Assembly (NCBI GenBank): GCA_021018815.1
Contig: JAITYX010000010.1
Coordinates: forward strand, 496,001 to 560,000
Reading direction: 5' to 3'
Source: Talinum fruticosum
Lineage: Eukaryota > Streptophyta > Magnoliopsida > Caryophyllales > Talinaceae
DNA: 64,000 nt
Under the pieces are notes generated by a model. That model saw only the letters and a program-made list of their open reading frames with translations. It made no database searches and was not told where the DNA came from. Both the position numbers and the translations under genes were made by a program. Below, piece after piece: positions 1 through 11,146 of this stretch (positions are counted from its first letter, which is position 1; every line of letters starts with the position of its first letter).

Positions 1-691
1 AAAATTGAATGAATAGTCATATATTCTATTTATGATCTAACACGTCTAGACATGTGTCCTTTCTTCGTCAAATGATAAATATAATCCTCCAAGAGCTCTT
101 TTAGTTTTTTTAAAGAAGAATATATAATGTGAGATTATAAGACAGAAGAATTATTATTAGATTATACAAATTTACATAAAAATTGCTTCCGTCCAATTAT
201 AAATTAGAAGTTTTTTAATTGTATACTAAAAAAATTAAGTACTGAACAATTTGATCATCACAAATAATTAATCACAGTACATATAACTTTTTCAATTGTG
301 GCCCTATTCGAACTTACATATAACAAACACATATAAATATAAAAATAAAAATAAACAAACATAAACGAACATAAATGAATATAAAAGAGTAAAAACGAAT
401 ATAAAATAGCAGAAACTAAGATATATGAACATAAATGAATATAAAAGAGTAGAAACGAATATAAAAGAACGTAAATAAAGATAAACGAATATAAAAGAAC
501 ATTAATGAATAGAAATGAATAGTTAACATATGAAACGAATAAACATAAACGAATATAAATAAAAATAAATATAAATAAATTTTATTTTTATGTAATTTCG
601 AATACGCTACGTAAAAAGTGGACACTAACAATGAAAATACAGAGCAGTGAGCCAGTAAAGTAAGGAAAGAGAGAAAGATATGAAAACAAAC
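1..691. other. AT-rich intron 1 of the SDR gene, no exon seen
   Basis: Lies downstream (minus strand) of the splice donor of the dehydrogenase exon. I read both strands for the expected second exon, which should carry the rest of the Rossmann glycine motif, and did not find it, so intron 1 is longer than about 690 bp and the rest of the gene is outside the window. Apart from the A-rich repeat at about 320-590 I see nothing else here. Confidence 0.5.
320..590. repeat. degenerate A-rich tandem repeat in intron 1
   Basis: About 270 bp made of loosely repeated 10-14 bp units of the type ATAAACGAATATAAA and ATAAATGAATATAAA. Unit length and spelling vary, so it is an old minisatellite-like or transposon-derived tract rather than a clean satellite. 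One longer stretch, roughly 375-405, recurs at 430-460 nearly unchanged. Confidence 0.6.
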
Positions 692-812
692 CGGTGACGA
701 TGGCAGTGAGATTGGAAGCATCAATCCCTTGAGTGACCTCCTCGGCGGTGGAAGCTGATCCGAACCCACTCGGCCCTCGCATTCCCGTTATCAACGTGAA
801 TATGTTCACCAT
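692..812 (-). CDS. TIC32-like short-chain dehydrogenase, first exon (partial gene)
   Basis: The exon runs from ATG at 812 down to 692 (121 bp, 40 codons plus one base). The peptide starts MVNIFTLITG, then has GPSGFGSASTAEEVTQG and ends TAIVT plus the first base of a Gly codon. This is the N-terminus typical of plant TIC32/WW-domain-oxidoreductase-like SDR proteins: a STAEEVT segment followed by the strand leading into the NADP-binding TGxxxGxG loop. Reading stops making sense after ACCG, where a GTTTGT splice donor follows (691-686). That exon boundary in the middle of the TG motif supports a real spliced gene. Family role: NAD(P)(H)-dependent oxidoreductase; TIC32 itself is reported at the chloroplast inner envelope. 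The longer upstream reading from 881 has poor family similarity and would cross the TATA box, so I prefer the ATG at 812. Only the 5' end of the gene is in the window. Confidence 0.72.
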
Positions 813-859
813 TTTCTCTCTCCTCTCTTCCTGGCCTCCTTGGAGCCGGGAACGTGCAA

Positions 860-867
860 ATTTATAG
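860..867 (-). promoter_or_regulatory. TATA box of the SDR gene
   Basis: CTATAAAT on the minus strand, about 48 bp upstream of the chosen ATG (812). The leader between them is CT-rich on the minus strand, as is common for plant 5' UTRs. The implied 5' UTR is short (about 20 nt), so a second start site further upstream is possible. Confidence 0.4.
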
Positions 868-1443
868 AAGTAGAGATGCAAAGCAAAGAGAGAGAATAGT
901 TAAGAATGAAACAGTTGAGGGGCAGAGGAAATGCAGATGCATGGAGTGGTGTTTATGATTTGATGGGGATTATAAATTAAGTAGGATTTGGCGGCATGTA
1001 GATGGATGCATAAATGGGGCAATTAGCTAATTATTATACTAGGAGTAAATATCATCTCTAGGTGGGGCTTTGGGCTTCACAAGTTAATGCACGTCCTTGT
1101 CGTTGCTTTTAATGTCCAACTACCCACGCTTGACAGGCATTTAAGCTGAGATAGTTAAAAATAAGATTTACTGATGATACGTACCCGACTGTTACCATAC
1201 TCATTTTTAGTTTGGTGTATATGTTGTCCAGCTGCTAAACACATCTAATTGGAAGGAGGTAAAAACATTATTATTCAATTATCTTTTAAATGGACTCCTC
1301 AACCATCACGATAACTAGATAATATTAACCATAAACAGTATCCCCAAGTAATAAAAAATATTTCAAGTAGGGTAATTATGATGTAACAAAGTCGTTGATA
1401 CTATTACTTAATTAATATTTAAAATTATTTATGGTAGAGTGTA
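868..1443. other. upstream region of the SDR gene, no gene
   Basis: AT-rich, stops in all frames, no coding signal. Likely promoter and intergenic DNA of the minus-strand dehydrogenase gene. Confidence 0.5.
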
Positions 1444-1595
1444 GGTGAAGTCCCTAACATAGACGACAGAGTTAAAAATTTAACTTTGACTTTTTCATTT
1501 GCATTGACACATAAACAAACCTTTATTCAATCAAATAAAAACAGTTAAAGTCAAAGTCAAATCTTTTACTCCACCGTTCACATCATCACTTCATC
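1444..1595. repeat. possible small fold-back MITE
   Basis: Imperfect inverted arms: left 1444-1490 contains GGTGAAGT, AGAGTTAAAA and AACTTTGAC. Right 1545-1595, read on the other strand, contains GATGAAGT, GGAGTAAAAG and GACTTTGAC in the same order. Size about 150 bp. Several TTTGAC words (W-box-like) fall in the arms. No clear target duplication seen, so the boundaries are approximate. Confidence 0.35.
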
Positions 1596-1706
1596 AAATC
1601 ACATGCTTTTAACAAATTTGTATTATTTTCGTCCAATATCTCCAAATTTTGTATTATTTTCATCCAAAAATTATTTTGTTTATTTTGACAAAACAAGTTG
1701 GATTGT

Positions 1707-2239
1707 AATTAGAGTTGGGAAAAGTCGACCCGACACGATTATCGATACTGAACCCAACACGAAAATAAGCGTGTTTGGGTAGAGATTTTCAACCCGTTTA
1801 ATTAATTGGGTTGACATGATTAAGCCGTTTAATTATATGGGTTAGGTTAAGGTTGAGATTTTTAACACGAAAAATAACCTATTTAACCCGTTTAATATTT
1901 GGGGTGTGGATATTTGGTGTGTGTGGACATAAATGTTTAAGAACTTAGATTTTGATTTGTGGTTTCGTATTTTGGTTTATAATTGTTGAAAACCTAGCTT
2001 CAAGTACATGCAACGTTTTATGTTATTACAAGTTGTGTATGTTTAATTAGTTAAATTAAAAAACATGTTAAATGGATAAGCGAGGTTAAATCAGGTCATC
2101 TCGTTTATTAAATAGGTCGATTCAGGTTGGGAATTCTCAACTCGTTTATTAAACGAGTCGGGTTCGAGTCGGAGGAGTTTCAACCCGTTTAAGTTTGACA
2201 CGAACCTAACCCGACCTGACCTATTTCCCTGCTCTAATT
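1707..2239. mobile_element. MITE-like element, about 530 bp, probably non-autonomous DNA transposon
   Basis: Termini are imperfect inverted repeats: AATTAGAGTTGGGAAAAG at the left, and the complement of the right end reads AATTAGAGCAGGGAAATAG. The interior is full of ACCCG/CGGGT words such as CCCGTTTAAT, a composition common in plant hAT-like MITEs, with no coding capacity. The palindromic AATT at both ends makes the target duplication ambiguous (flanks ATTGT on the left, TTGTA on the right). The short open reading at 2091-2276 is part of the repeat and not a gene. Confidence 0.6.
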
Positions 2240-3177
2240 GTAGTTTAAAGAGTGATATCATATATGTAGCTCTCATAGTTTATGACTATGGATGATTTTT
2301 ATGCTCTTCGCTTATTATCTTGTAGGGCACAACTTTCTTCTTCTTCTTTTGTTTTTTTTTTCCCCAGTAGGGTTATGCTTGCCCCTTGTAACCCCATTAA
2401 AAAAATACAATCATCCTCATTATTTTAGTTGTGCAATTTGATTGTATAATTATGATATTGATTAGAGCAGTGAGTTGTACAAATTTGGAATCACATTAAA
2501 ACATTTTTCTGAATAAAATAATTTAAGTAACTTGGAAAAGTTTAAAACGTACGCATAGATATTTATGTAAACATATATATTTGCTTACAAATATGCATTG
2601 TTTGACGTGAGCGACTTCTTGTCCTCGATAACTTTACTTTATCCATTGTTCGACATTTCTCTGCTTACAATTAATGATGTGTGTTCCTCTCTCTCTTTTT
2701 CTCTTAAAAATTTCAAAATTTTCATTCTAGTGAGATGCCAACTATAAATTGGTGTCATTATGACTATATTAATACTAGTTCCGATAACTCGCTTATTATC
2801 ACAAAGAGAAATTTTGGAGACTTATGATAATTTGACATAAAAGTGATGAAAGGTAAATAATAATTTGAAAAGTTAAGGTTAGAAAAAACATTCACAAAAA
2901 CTCAAGAGCGAAAATAGAAAATTTTCAATTATATTTAGATAAATGTACGCAATTAGAAATTAATTTTATAGATAAGAACAATATTGAATAAATACCATGC
3001 ATCAATTCATTTTCCTATGAGCTTTGAGCTCGGGCCTTCACCATGGGAAGGGGCTCGCAGGGAAGAACCAAATCGTATTTACCATTACATATGTAGTACT
3101 GATCGTTTATTATTTTAGATCCCAAAAACTGTCATCCTTGTTTGTTTGATTTATTTTATTCGCATCTGTGATTCTAG
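2240..3177. other. intergenic AT-rich DNA
   Basis: No coding signal, no recognisable repeat boundaries. A CT-rich stretch near 2690-2705 and poly-T near 2350 are simple-sequence noise. The GC-richer stretch around 3025-3060 is unexplained. Confidence 0.4.
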
Positions 3178-4784
3178 TGATGAAAACCCAACCTCATTGC
3201 ATGCTCGGGTCCGAGATCAAATTAAATAAAAGTGGTAAAACCCGTTTCAGCCCATAAAAAGCTAACCAGTGCCAAAAATAACCTAAAGTACATTTCCATG
3301 GCCGGACCAGCCCATAATCCATTTTTAGTCGGTCCAACCAGTTTCGGGCTCCCAAGCCTAATTTCGAACCAAGGCTAACCTCCTAACCTGCAAAAAAGTA
3401 GAGTTCTAACTTCTTTCAGTGTTCAACTTGGCGCGCTTCCCCATACCACTAGGCATGGTCGTTGTGGTCCAGAGACCGGCCCCGGGTCTCTCTCGAATAG
3501 CATCTTTTGACTCGTACAATTTTTTCGGATTTTTCTTTATCCATTTTCAGAAATCTTAGCCTAGTTTATTTGTTTAACTAGAGGATGAAGGGTAAATTTA
3601 GGGTTTTCGAAACCCTAAATTTTTCTATAAAAAGAAGGCTTCCTCTCCCCCATTTCATACACCAGTTTAGTTGTGTATTCTGCCCCTTGGCTACTAAAAT
3701 ATTCCCTCACTCTTTTCTCTACTCTCTCACTCAAACTCCAAAAATCACTTTCTAAAATCTCACAAAAATCCCTCTTTTTGCCTTTTTACTCACCACCGAT
3801 CTAGCGTTACTCGCCAAAATCCAGTCAGGATCCGAGTCTAGTAGGTAGATCAACATAAGGGCACAATTTCACTCATTCGGAGTTTGTTTTATGCTTTATT
3901 TAAATTTATTTGTTTATTTCTTTCGTATTGTAGATTGATTGAGTTATAATTTCATTTAGTTTCTACCCCGCCCGAGTGTAATTTTTCTTTATCCCTTTCC
4001 TTTACCGCTTTCCTTTGCTTGCTTTATTTATTGCTTTATTTACCGCTTTACATCATATTTTGAATGCTTTTATTTCGCCTTTTGCATGTTGACTATTTCT
4101 TTTATTCAACGCGATTTTAACTCACCTATTTAATTAGTAGAGGTGATCTTTATAACAAGCGGAATGAGGAGTGTCCTTCTTCATTTTGTACCTTCGGTCC
4201 CGAACATTGGATCATTGATTTAAGGCCGACTGAGTCCCTTTTTAAAACCTTTCTTAATTTTGAGTTTTGTCCCTTTCAGTTGTTCCTTCGTTAAACTTAA
4301 ATTAGTAAAGTGGTCCTTTATTTTGTTAGTTTTTCTTTTACAACATACTGGCGACTCCTCTTTATAATCGTCTGATTCGTAAACAACATCTCAGCTTTTT
4401 ACAAAAATTGGGAAAAGCTGGGAATTCGACTGTCGGTTCAAGTCATCTCGACCGAGATCATCTCAGCGAGTCCAGGGCGGATGGCCGGTACCGGACCGTA
4501 GTTCGATGAACTGGCCCCAATCCGCAGATCATCGTTTAGGCTTAGCTCCTAGCTTATACAATTTTAGCTGGTTCGTCTAGTATAGAGCTTTGCATAGTAA
4601 TTTCCTACTTTAACTCTTTTTGTCTAAAAGAGGCATCATGAGAATTCTAAAACTATTTCGAAAGTAAAATGATTTCTTAAAATTCAATCATTCCCTTCAA
4701 AAATCAAAAGCCTTATTGTCTCTTAATAAGTACACCTCGTGTGACGTCTACATTCATGAGGAAACTCAAGCTATGGCTCCTATA
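3178..4784 (+). mobile_element. Tat/Ogre-type Ty3/gypsy LTR, plus strand
   Basis: Starts TGATGAAAACCC and ends just before a primer site at 4786; the last bases read CCTATA where related LTRs have CCTACA. A TATA box lies at 3626-3631 and is followed by the CT-rich, then poly-pyrimidine downstream section seen in the other Tat LTRs of the window: CCGCCCGAGTGTAATTTTT near 3970, then repeated CTTTATTTACCGC words. Length about 1.6 kb. The start is chosen from the TG and is the least certain point. It is followed by a leader but no gag, so this is a truncated element. Confidence 0.6.
3594..3634 (+). promoter_or_regulatory. LTR promoter: perfect dyad with telo-box, then TATA box
   Basis: Two perfect 13-bp arms, AAATTTAGGGTTT (3594-3606) and AAACCCTAAATTT (3610-3622), separated by TCG. 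The right arm contains the plant telo-box word AAACCCTAA. CTATAAAAAG (3625-3634) follows directly. The layout suggests an LTR core promoter. Confidence 0.6.
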
Positions 4785-4785
4785 G

Positions 4786-4803
4786 TGGCGACTCCACTGG
4801 GAA
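4786..4803 (+). other. primer binding site (tRNA-Arg type)
   Basis: TGGCGACTCCACTGGGAA immediately after the LTR. The complement ends in GTCGCCA, matching a tRNA 3' end with CCA. The same site occurs in two other Tat copies here (24494-24511, 45057-45074). A tRNA-Arg primer is described for Ogre/Tat elements. Confidence 0.65.
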
Positions 4804-6070
4804 CACTTATTAGCAAGGTGAGAATCGAAAGTTAATTTGTTAGTTTTTATCGCGTTTGCATGAGGTATTTTTATTCTCGATGGGTGCACTCAACCCTTAA
4901 TAACTTTTTTGAGGAAGTTGAATCATTATCTTGGTGGGTGCACTCGACTTAACACTAAGGTGCGATTACTTTCCCACTCATAACAAGTTCTCTTGATTCT
5001 TTTATTGAGAAGCACTGATTATTTAAGTCACATTATGCATACCATGGAGGACGGAATTTTTATAATATGAACCACCATGTTTGTTTGACCTAGAATTTCC
5101 TTAAGAACATAGAACTTTTTAGGTTGGAACTTCATTTGCATGTTTTAATGTGTATTTGTTTTTTATTATTTGATCCCTCTCTTTGAGCCTTTAGCAGTTT
5201 ATCTTCACTCGAACCAGCTTAAGAATTCTTGCATTGGTGTATAACCAAAATATAATAAAAACTTTGAGTTGGTCCTTTTGTGTATTTTTAGCCAATTTTA
5301 AATTTTTCATCCTTTCCCTTTAGGAAGGACGGTCCATAGTTGCATTTTCCGAATCAAAAAGTTTTCTTTTAGAGGTTAGTCCATTCCTTTATTTCGTACA
5401 TTAGTAAAAAAAAGTGGGCAAAATCCAGGCAACCCCTAGGCCGACACCGACCTGCCCATTCCCTTCCTCGAGTTAGGTTTTCCCGCTAGGACCCATTTCT
5501 TGTTTAGTTTGTTCGAGTTTATTTTGTTTTTCTACATTTTGTTTTGCATTTGTCGAAATAAAAATCATCTCATTTTAAGGTGAATCTATTTGTTTTGCAT
5601 TTAGCCAAAAAAAATCATCTCATTTTCAGTGAGTCCATTTATCTTGTTTCGCATTTAGCCAAAAAAAAAAATAATCATCTCATTTTAGGTGAATTTATTT
5701 GTTTTGCATTAGCCAAAAAAATTTAAAAAGTTATAATATTCCATTTAAGGTGAGTCCATTTGAAGAAAAAGGAGAGAAATATTCTTTTTCCATTTTAGGT
5801 CTGTCCATTTTTGCATACTTAGCCAAAAAAATAAGTTTATTTTTTTAAGGATCATCTTTTTATATTTTTGGTCAACGTTTTTTATGTGGATCGAAAAAAG
5901 AAATGGGGGCATTTTTTTCTTTTCTTAGGATCAATTGCTTTCTCGAGTCTAGCACTTAAGTCTATTTGCCCAAAATTATTTTCTCGAGTCTTGAGCACCT
6001 GTTCTTGTGGGCCCATTGCATTCAACGCAGATGCACTCTACACCGATACGCTCCATGCTAATATGATTGT
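4804..6070 (+). other. Tat leader with tandem repeats (5530-5835)
   Basis: Untranslated leader between primer site and the missing gag. From about 5530 to 5835 there are five to six diverged units of 50-60 bp. Each holds a GTTTTGCATTTAGCCAAAAA part and an ATCATCTCATTTTAGGTGA part. The same unit, inverted, is found in the leaders at 23330-23960 and 44040-44345. The small open reading 5868-6074 is not conserved in the other copies. The leader is cut at 6071 by another LTR. Confidence 0.6.
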
Positions 6071-6647
6071 GTAGGAACCACGACCCTGTCCCCGTAGAGC
6101 AAACCGGATTGGGGGACCGAGTTCCCCACGAATGTCGGGTCTCTTTTGATTTTTGAAGATGATTTTTGAAAGTTTTTTTTTGTAAGTGGAGGTGTACCTC
6201 TTATTAGGATTTCCGATTTTGTAATTTGATTTAAAATAGATTAAGCAAAGGCACTTGGCGATTTTATTAATTATTTATTTTAGAAATTATTTTTAGAAGC
6301 ATCGGGATGTTATTTCGCAACTTAAGAAAATAACAAAATAAAAATAGTTTATTTCGCCACAAGGCTTTTGGGCCAAATCGGTGTAAAACACCGGCTTGGA
6401 CTAAAGCCTTGCCCGATGACCGTTCGACACCGATAAAAGCTAGCATGCTACGGTCGCCGACACCGGCCATGGGCCGTGACCGAAGTGCTTAGTCTCGGTC
6501 AATGGCTTAGACGATCGAAAAATAATTTTTTTTCCATTTTTAGTCGAAATACCGAGGAGTAGATTAGAGAAAAATAAAAAGGAAAACAAGAGTCGCCAGT
6601 CGGTTTTATGGAATAAAAACTAACAAAAATAAATAAAAGACTTTTTC

Positions 6648-9600
6648 TGTAACACCCCAAAACACCCCCTAGGAGTATTACATCGCGCAGTTCCTTAAAG
6701 GAACTCCCAAGGCTCTTTCTCGGTGTTGGTTTGGCTGTCTAAACCGAATTCAAAGACAATAAGGATGGTTTTCCAAAAGGATATGAGATTTCCTAAAAAT
6801 TTTGGCAGAGTTCCGTTTATAATATGGACTAACCCATAGGCTTAAAGCGTTAAAACCCTGCATAAAAAGCATAATATAACTCAACGAGCCACCCGCTCGG
6901 AGTATACAACTCCACGGCCACACGCCGGAGCCCAACCAATCATACTATAAAATTGGAAACAATCTAAATGGTTTATAGTACATCGGGTATAACAACATGA
7001 ACTAAATTACAATACAACATTTAAACACATAGGAATGCAAGCCGACCACTTGAGTCACTTGAGTCATTGCACTAGTCAACCATCGGTAGTCGGCTAGAGT
7101 CCATAGTATGTTAAGCGTCGATTAAACCTCCGAAAGTGTACCTGCAACACTCGGGGAGGGAAAGGGGGAATTTGTGGGGAGAGCAATAATCCACGGGCTC
7201 AGCGGAGTCTTACACCCTTAAAATGGAAATTCTTTACACCTACTACTCATAATAATGAAAATGATGAAAACATAATAACATAATACAAGTCTATACATTT
7301 TCCTTGAAATCTCTTGCAATGAAAAGATCCCGACTCATCAATCACTTAAAAACACTGTTGCACATTCATAAACAACTCTTTTGGGGTTGAATTAACTTTT
7401 CCGGGCCTTCGAGGATTCGAACTAGCACTTCTTTAATTCGGGGCACGACCTCGACAAAAAGGCTCCGGGACCTATCTTCTAGGAAGTCTCGGAGCAAGCA
7501 TCCCGCCTCTACAGGACCCTGTTAGAACCCTTCCCTCGAAGTTTCTAGTTGAGCGTCCCCGGTTCGAACCCTTCGGTATGCTAAACAATCCGTAGCTCGT
7601 CGATTCAAAACTCTTTGCACATACTCATTCATCACATTCACTTCACGACTTTCTCAATCGATTTAATATCAAGGAAGACATGACACCACGTGTCACCCTT
7701 ATAAATTCACTTTCTCAAATCAGCTTTGCTTCTTTAGAATAGAATAACGTTTGAAAGACCTTTCACAGAAATTGCATTCAAGGATCGTTTCACGTAAAAT
7801 ACAAAACTCCTTTCGAAACTACTTTTGAGCATCACGTAAAGCAATCACATAGCACGAATAATCACCATTTAATGCAAGCAATCGTCCTCAACTCTTTTCC
7901 AACTATGCCTTTCTCAATTCATCGGTTCCGTACAATTAATTCCATTTTCGACTCATAATAACCACAAGTAGATATTACCTAATTCAACGTTCTCACTTTT
8001 CACAATTCATTGTCTTCACCTCGATTCCTCATTTTATGCCTTTATTTTATAACTTAACTCTCCCCAATTTACCATCTTTGTTTCAATACTTTTTGATTAC
8101 GCTTCCACATTACTCATCGATCTCTTCTTAATCATACTTAGTCGGATAGCTCTCATTTTTACTTCACTACTAAAATCCCTCTAATTCCCTTCACCTCCGA
8201 GTGTAATTCGCTCTCATCTTAGATTTCTATCCATTAATCATTCTTTCTTGACCAACTCAATCATACGGTTCTAAATTTCTCTTTATCGCTCTACTTTTGC
8301 TAGCTTCGCTTATCTTCGAATTTAGTTCAACCTCAAGGATTTAATTATCTTTTGAACTCAATTATCCCAATACTCACGCACTTCTCACTCCCATGTCTCA
8401 ATTGTGCACCACTCAATACGATTTCATATTCCTCTTTACATCTCCCTCGTTATTTCCCGATATTGGTAATCGTTTCTTAACGCCGCAAATTCGAGTAAAT
8501 CTCTAAAACTCAATCTGAATATCAATTCATAACTTATACCCAAACCATACGTACTTATCCCCAACCGACTCGACTCCCGATACTACTCATTATACCCAAG
8601 CAACTCAACTCCGTCCGAATTTCCCGGTTTCAATTTCGGGCCTTAACAACTACCATTTCCCCTCACAACTCCTAATTCAACTTCCAGAGAACTACTAACT
8701 CATTCAATAGCATACATATTCAATATTCACAATCACATTCAACAATCACGATAAACTCATTTGGATTTTGAATTTACTAATAGTTTAGAGTATAAGACTA
8801 CCCACCTCGATTCAGGGATTGACAGCTTGTTGAGGTTCGGGTTTCGTGGGTTGGTTCCTCCCTTCCTTTCTCTTCCCCTGCTGCTAGTCTCGGTTACGTC
8901 GCCTTCCCTGCGTCCGCCACCGTCGCCGGTTGCGGTCCCGTGTCCTCGGTTGCCTCCGGTTCCCGTTCCTCACTTCCTCTGTTTTTGGTTCGTTGTTCTT
9001 GGCCTCGGCTATGTCTCGACCGGGCCCTCGTGCGCTCACCGCTGATCCTCCTCCCCTCTCGCCGCCGCCTTTCCTAGTGTCCGGCCTCTCGGTCCTTACG
9101 TCCGTCCTCGCCTCGGGTCCTGCTTTCGCCTTCTCTCGCCCGGTCTCTTGCTCTCTTTTCCTCTTCGCTCGCGCTTACTCATGTCGCCGACCGCCGCCTC
9201 CGGTCCTACGGTGGTCGCCGGTCCTCCCCTCGGTCTCCTCCGCTCGTGCGCTCGCCTTCTCCCTTTCTCCCTCTCTCCCTCTCTCTTTTCTCGTTCGGTG
9301 CTCCTTTCCCCCTCCCTTGTTCCGCTTCTACGGTTCTGCTTCTTCTTTCTTTGTTTTTCTCCCGTGTCCCCCTCCCTTCGGTCCTCCCTTTCCTTTAATT
9401 CCTTGCACTCTCTCTCTCCACTGCTTGACAAAGCCCACCTCTTCTTTCTATTGGACCCCAATTACCCTTCTTATCCCTTCCACTTAAAACAAGCCTATGC
9501 CTTTCCCTCTGCCGTCCTCTTATGTTTTGTCTCCTAATTGATTTTGATGCACTAATTACGACACCGCTTAGCCGCACCGAGGTTCACCTCAAATAAGAAG

Positions 9601-9768
9601 AGAGGCAATTTCCTTGATTTAATTTATTCAACACCAGCCTCCAAAGGGATACTCATGTAATATGTCCGTACGTAAATAAAACCAATCACTCAACCCCCTA
9701 GCTGCGGGGATAATATTCAATAATTCTATGCTTTACGACTACTTTTCATTAAAATTCTGGGTATTACA
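6648..9768 (-). mobile_element. family A LTR-like unit, copy 1 (3121 bp), TSD TTTTC
   Basis: Begins TGTAACACCCCAAAACACCC, ends GGGTATTACA, and is flanked by perfect 5-bp duplications TTTTC (6643-6647 and 9769-9773). TG...CA ends, 5-bp TSD, length near 3.1 kb and no gag or pol fit a solo LTR of a long-LTR Ty3/gypsy family (Tekay/Del-like is my guess). The strand is inferred from the opposite copy 3 and is tentative. A GC-rich pyrimidine tract at 8870-9400 gives long Ser/Pro/Leu readings with no homology. The insertion interrupts the Tat LTR that resumes at 9774. Confidence 0.8.
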
Positions 9769-10432
9769 TTTTCAATCTTAGTGTCGAAAAGAAAAAGCTT
9801 GAAAGAGGTTTAAAACTTGACTCCATCAACGTAGAATCGAGAATCTAGATTCGGGGTGAAGGTACGAATCGTAGATATAAGACTTTCTGTTCCGTCCATC
9901 AACATACGACCTTTACTAATTTGAGATGTGAGTTTAGGAAAAGTGTTTCAGGCAGGCACATGATATTTAAATACAAAATTAAATCAACCAAGGCATGATT
10001 AGGAAAGCAATAAAAACAAATACGAAAGCAAGTAAAGAAAAACGATAAAGAAAAGCGAAAGGAAAAAAAAGATTATAGCGGGCGGGGAGGAATTAAAAGC
10101 GATTACATCTTTTCTCTACAATACGTAAAGAAATAAATAACATAAATTAAATAAATCGTAAAGAACTGAAAATGGATCCGGGTCTCGAATCGGATCTGAA
10201 GCATGACAGTGGTAAACTAAAAGTGGCTTTTGTGAATTTTGGTGAAGGTAGAATGATGTATGTGAATGATGGAGGATTAGGGATTGAAGATGGGTATTGT
10301 ACTGGGGATTAGTTGAAAGAAAACCAAGGGATCGGAATAGTAAAGCATTCAATAACTATTAGTCGATTTCAAGAAAGTTTAGTAGCATTTGGCATAGGAA
10401 ATAGCCATATATAAAATGAGAGCCCTAGCTCT

Positions 10433-10442
10433 CTATTTATAG
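10433..10442 (-). promoter_or_regulatory. LTR TATA box
   Basis: CTATAAATAG on the minus strand, preceded by the conserved LTR segment around GACATAGGG and followed by GAGAGC. The same context occurs at 25784-25793 and 45652-45661 in the other Tat LTRs. Confidence 0.6.
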
Positions 10443-11146
10443 TGAAGGATTAGGTCACAAAATGACATAGGGAACATCTTAAACAACTGTCCAAAATACG
10501 ACAGTAATTGGCAAAAAAATTAGAAAAACTGGACCAAATCCTCCTTGAACCAAGATCCCAAGGACAACGCTGAGGTACACGGCGCAGGTTAAGAAACAAC
10601 ATTGTATGGTGTAACCATTCGTCCGTTTTGCATCTGGTCTCTAGAGCAAAACACAATGTTCGGGGCAAACTCCCTTGGAAAGTGGTGGTGGTCAAGAACC
10701 ACGTCGTTTTGTAAAGTTGAGCTCCGTGTCTCGGTGACGCTTGTAGTAAAACGCAACATTTTAGCGAACTTTTCCATGAAACGCGACACCAGTCAATACG
10801 ACTCGTATGGATGAATTAAGCTCCGTGTCTTAGTTGGACGTTGAAGACGAAACAAAGCATTTAACATGCAGTATGGCTCTAAGCGCAGTGATGGCCAAGG
10901 TTGACCTTGAGTGTTGACCCGGCATAGACCGACTAAAAGAAATTGGTTTGTAGATTGATCCGAAGCAAATAAAGTTGATGTTTTTGCTGCTAAGGGATTT
11001 TTTTGTGGTTTACTGGCTTCCATCACGTCCATCGGACTCCGATTGTGATCCAAATCCGCAAATAGGACTCGGGATTTCATCACCGGGCTCACAAAATAAA
11101 ATATAAAAATAAAAGAGATAATATTGACATGTTTTAGGGTACTTAT

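Larger units (their letters stand above)
6071..11146 (-). mobile_element. Tat-type LTR, minus strand, split by family A copy 1
   Basis: Left end TGTAGGAACCACG, which on the minus strand is the LTR 3' end (GGTTCCTACA). It continues through GAGTTCCCCACG, then the same segments as the LTR at 24514-26553: AAAACTAACAAAAA, CCATCAACGTAGAATCGAGA, GGGCGGGGAGGAATTAAAAGCG, a TATA box, GACTCGGGATTTCATCACC. Without the 3.1-kb insertion it is about 1.95 kb, close to the 2.04 kb of the other copy. The two are clearly diverged (roughly 70-75 percent by eye). No primer site follows at its 3' side, so it is either a 3' LTR or a solo LTR. Confidence 0.7.

Noticed and set aside
416..769. 117-codon minus reading overlapping the SDR exon
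   Set aside because: Different frame from the conserved exon and runs into the A-rich intron repeat, giving Phe/Tyr-rich junk.
2091..2276. 61-codon minus reading
   Set aside because: Part of the MITE terminal region; the sequence is repetitive CCCG-type DNA.
4786..4803. tRNA gene fragment
   Set aside because: Only the primer-complementary 18 bases are present, directly after an LTR; no cloverleaf can be drawn.
5868..6074. Small reading in the Tat leader
   Set aside because: Not conserved in the two other Tat leaders and ends at the LTR junction.
8930..9537. Overlapping long readings on both strands
   Set aside because: Mirror readings of the same GC/CT-rich tract in family A copy 1; both strands are open because of composition.
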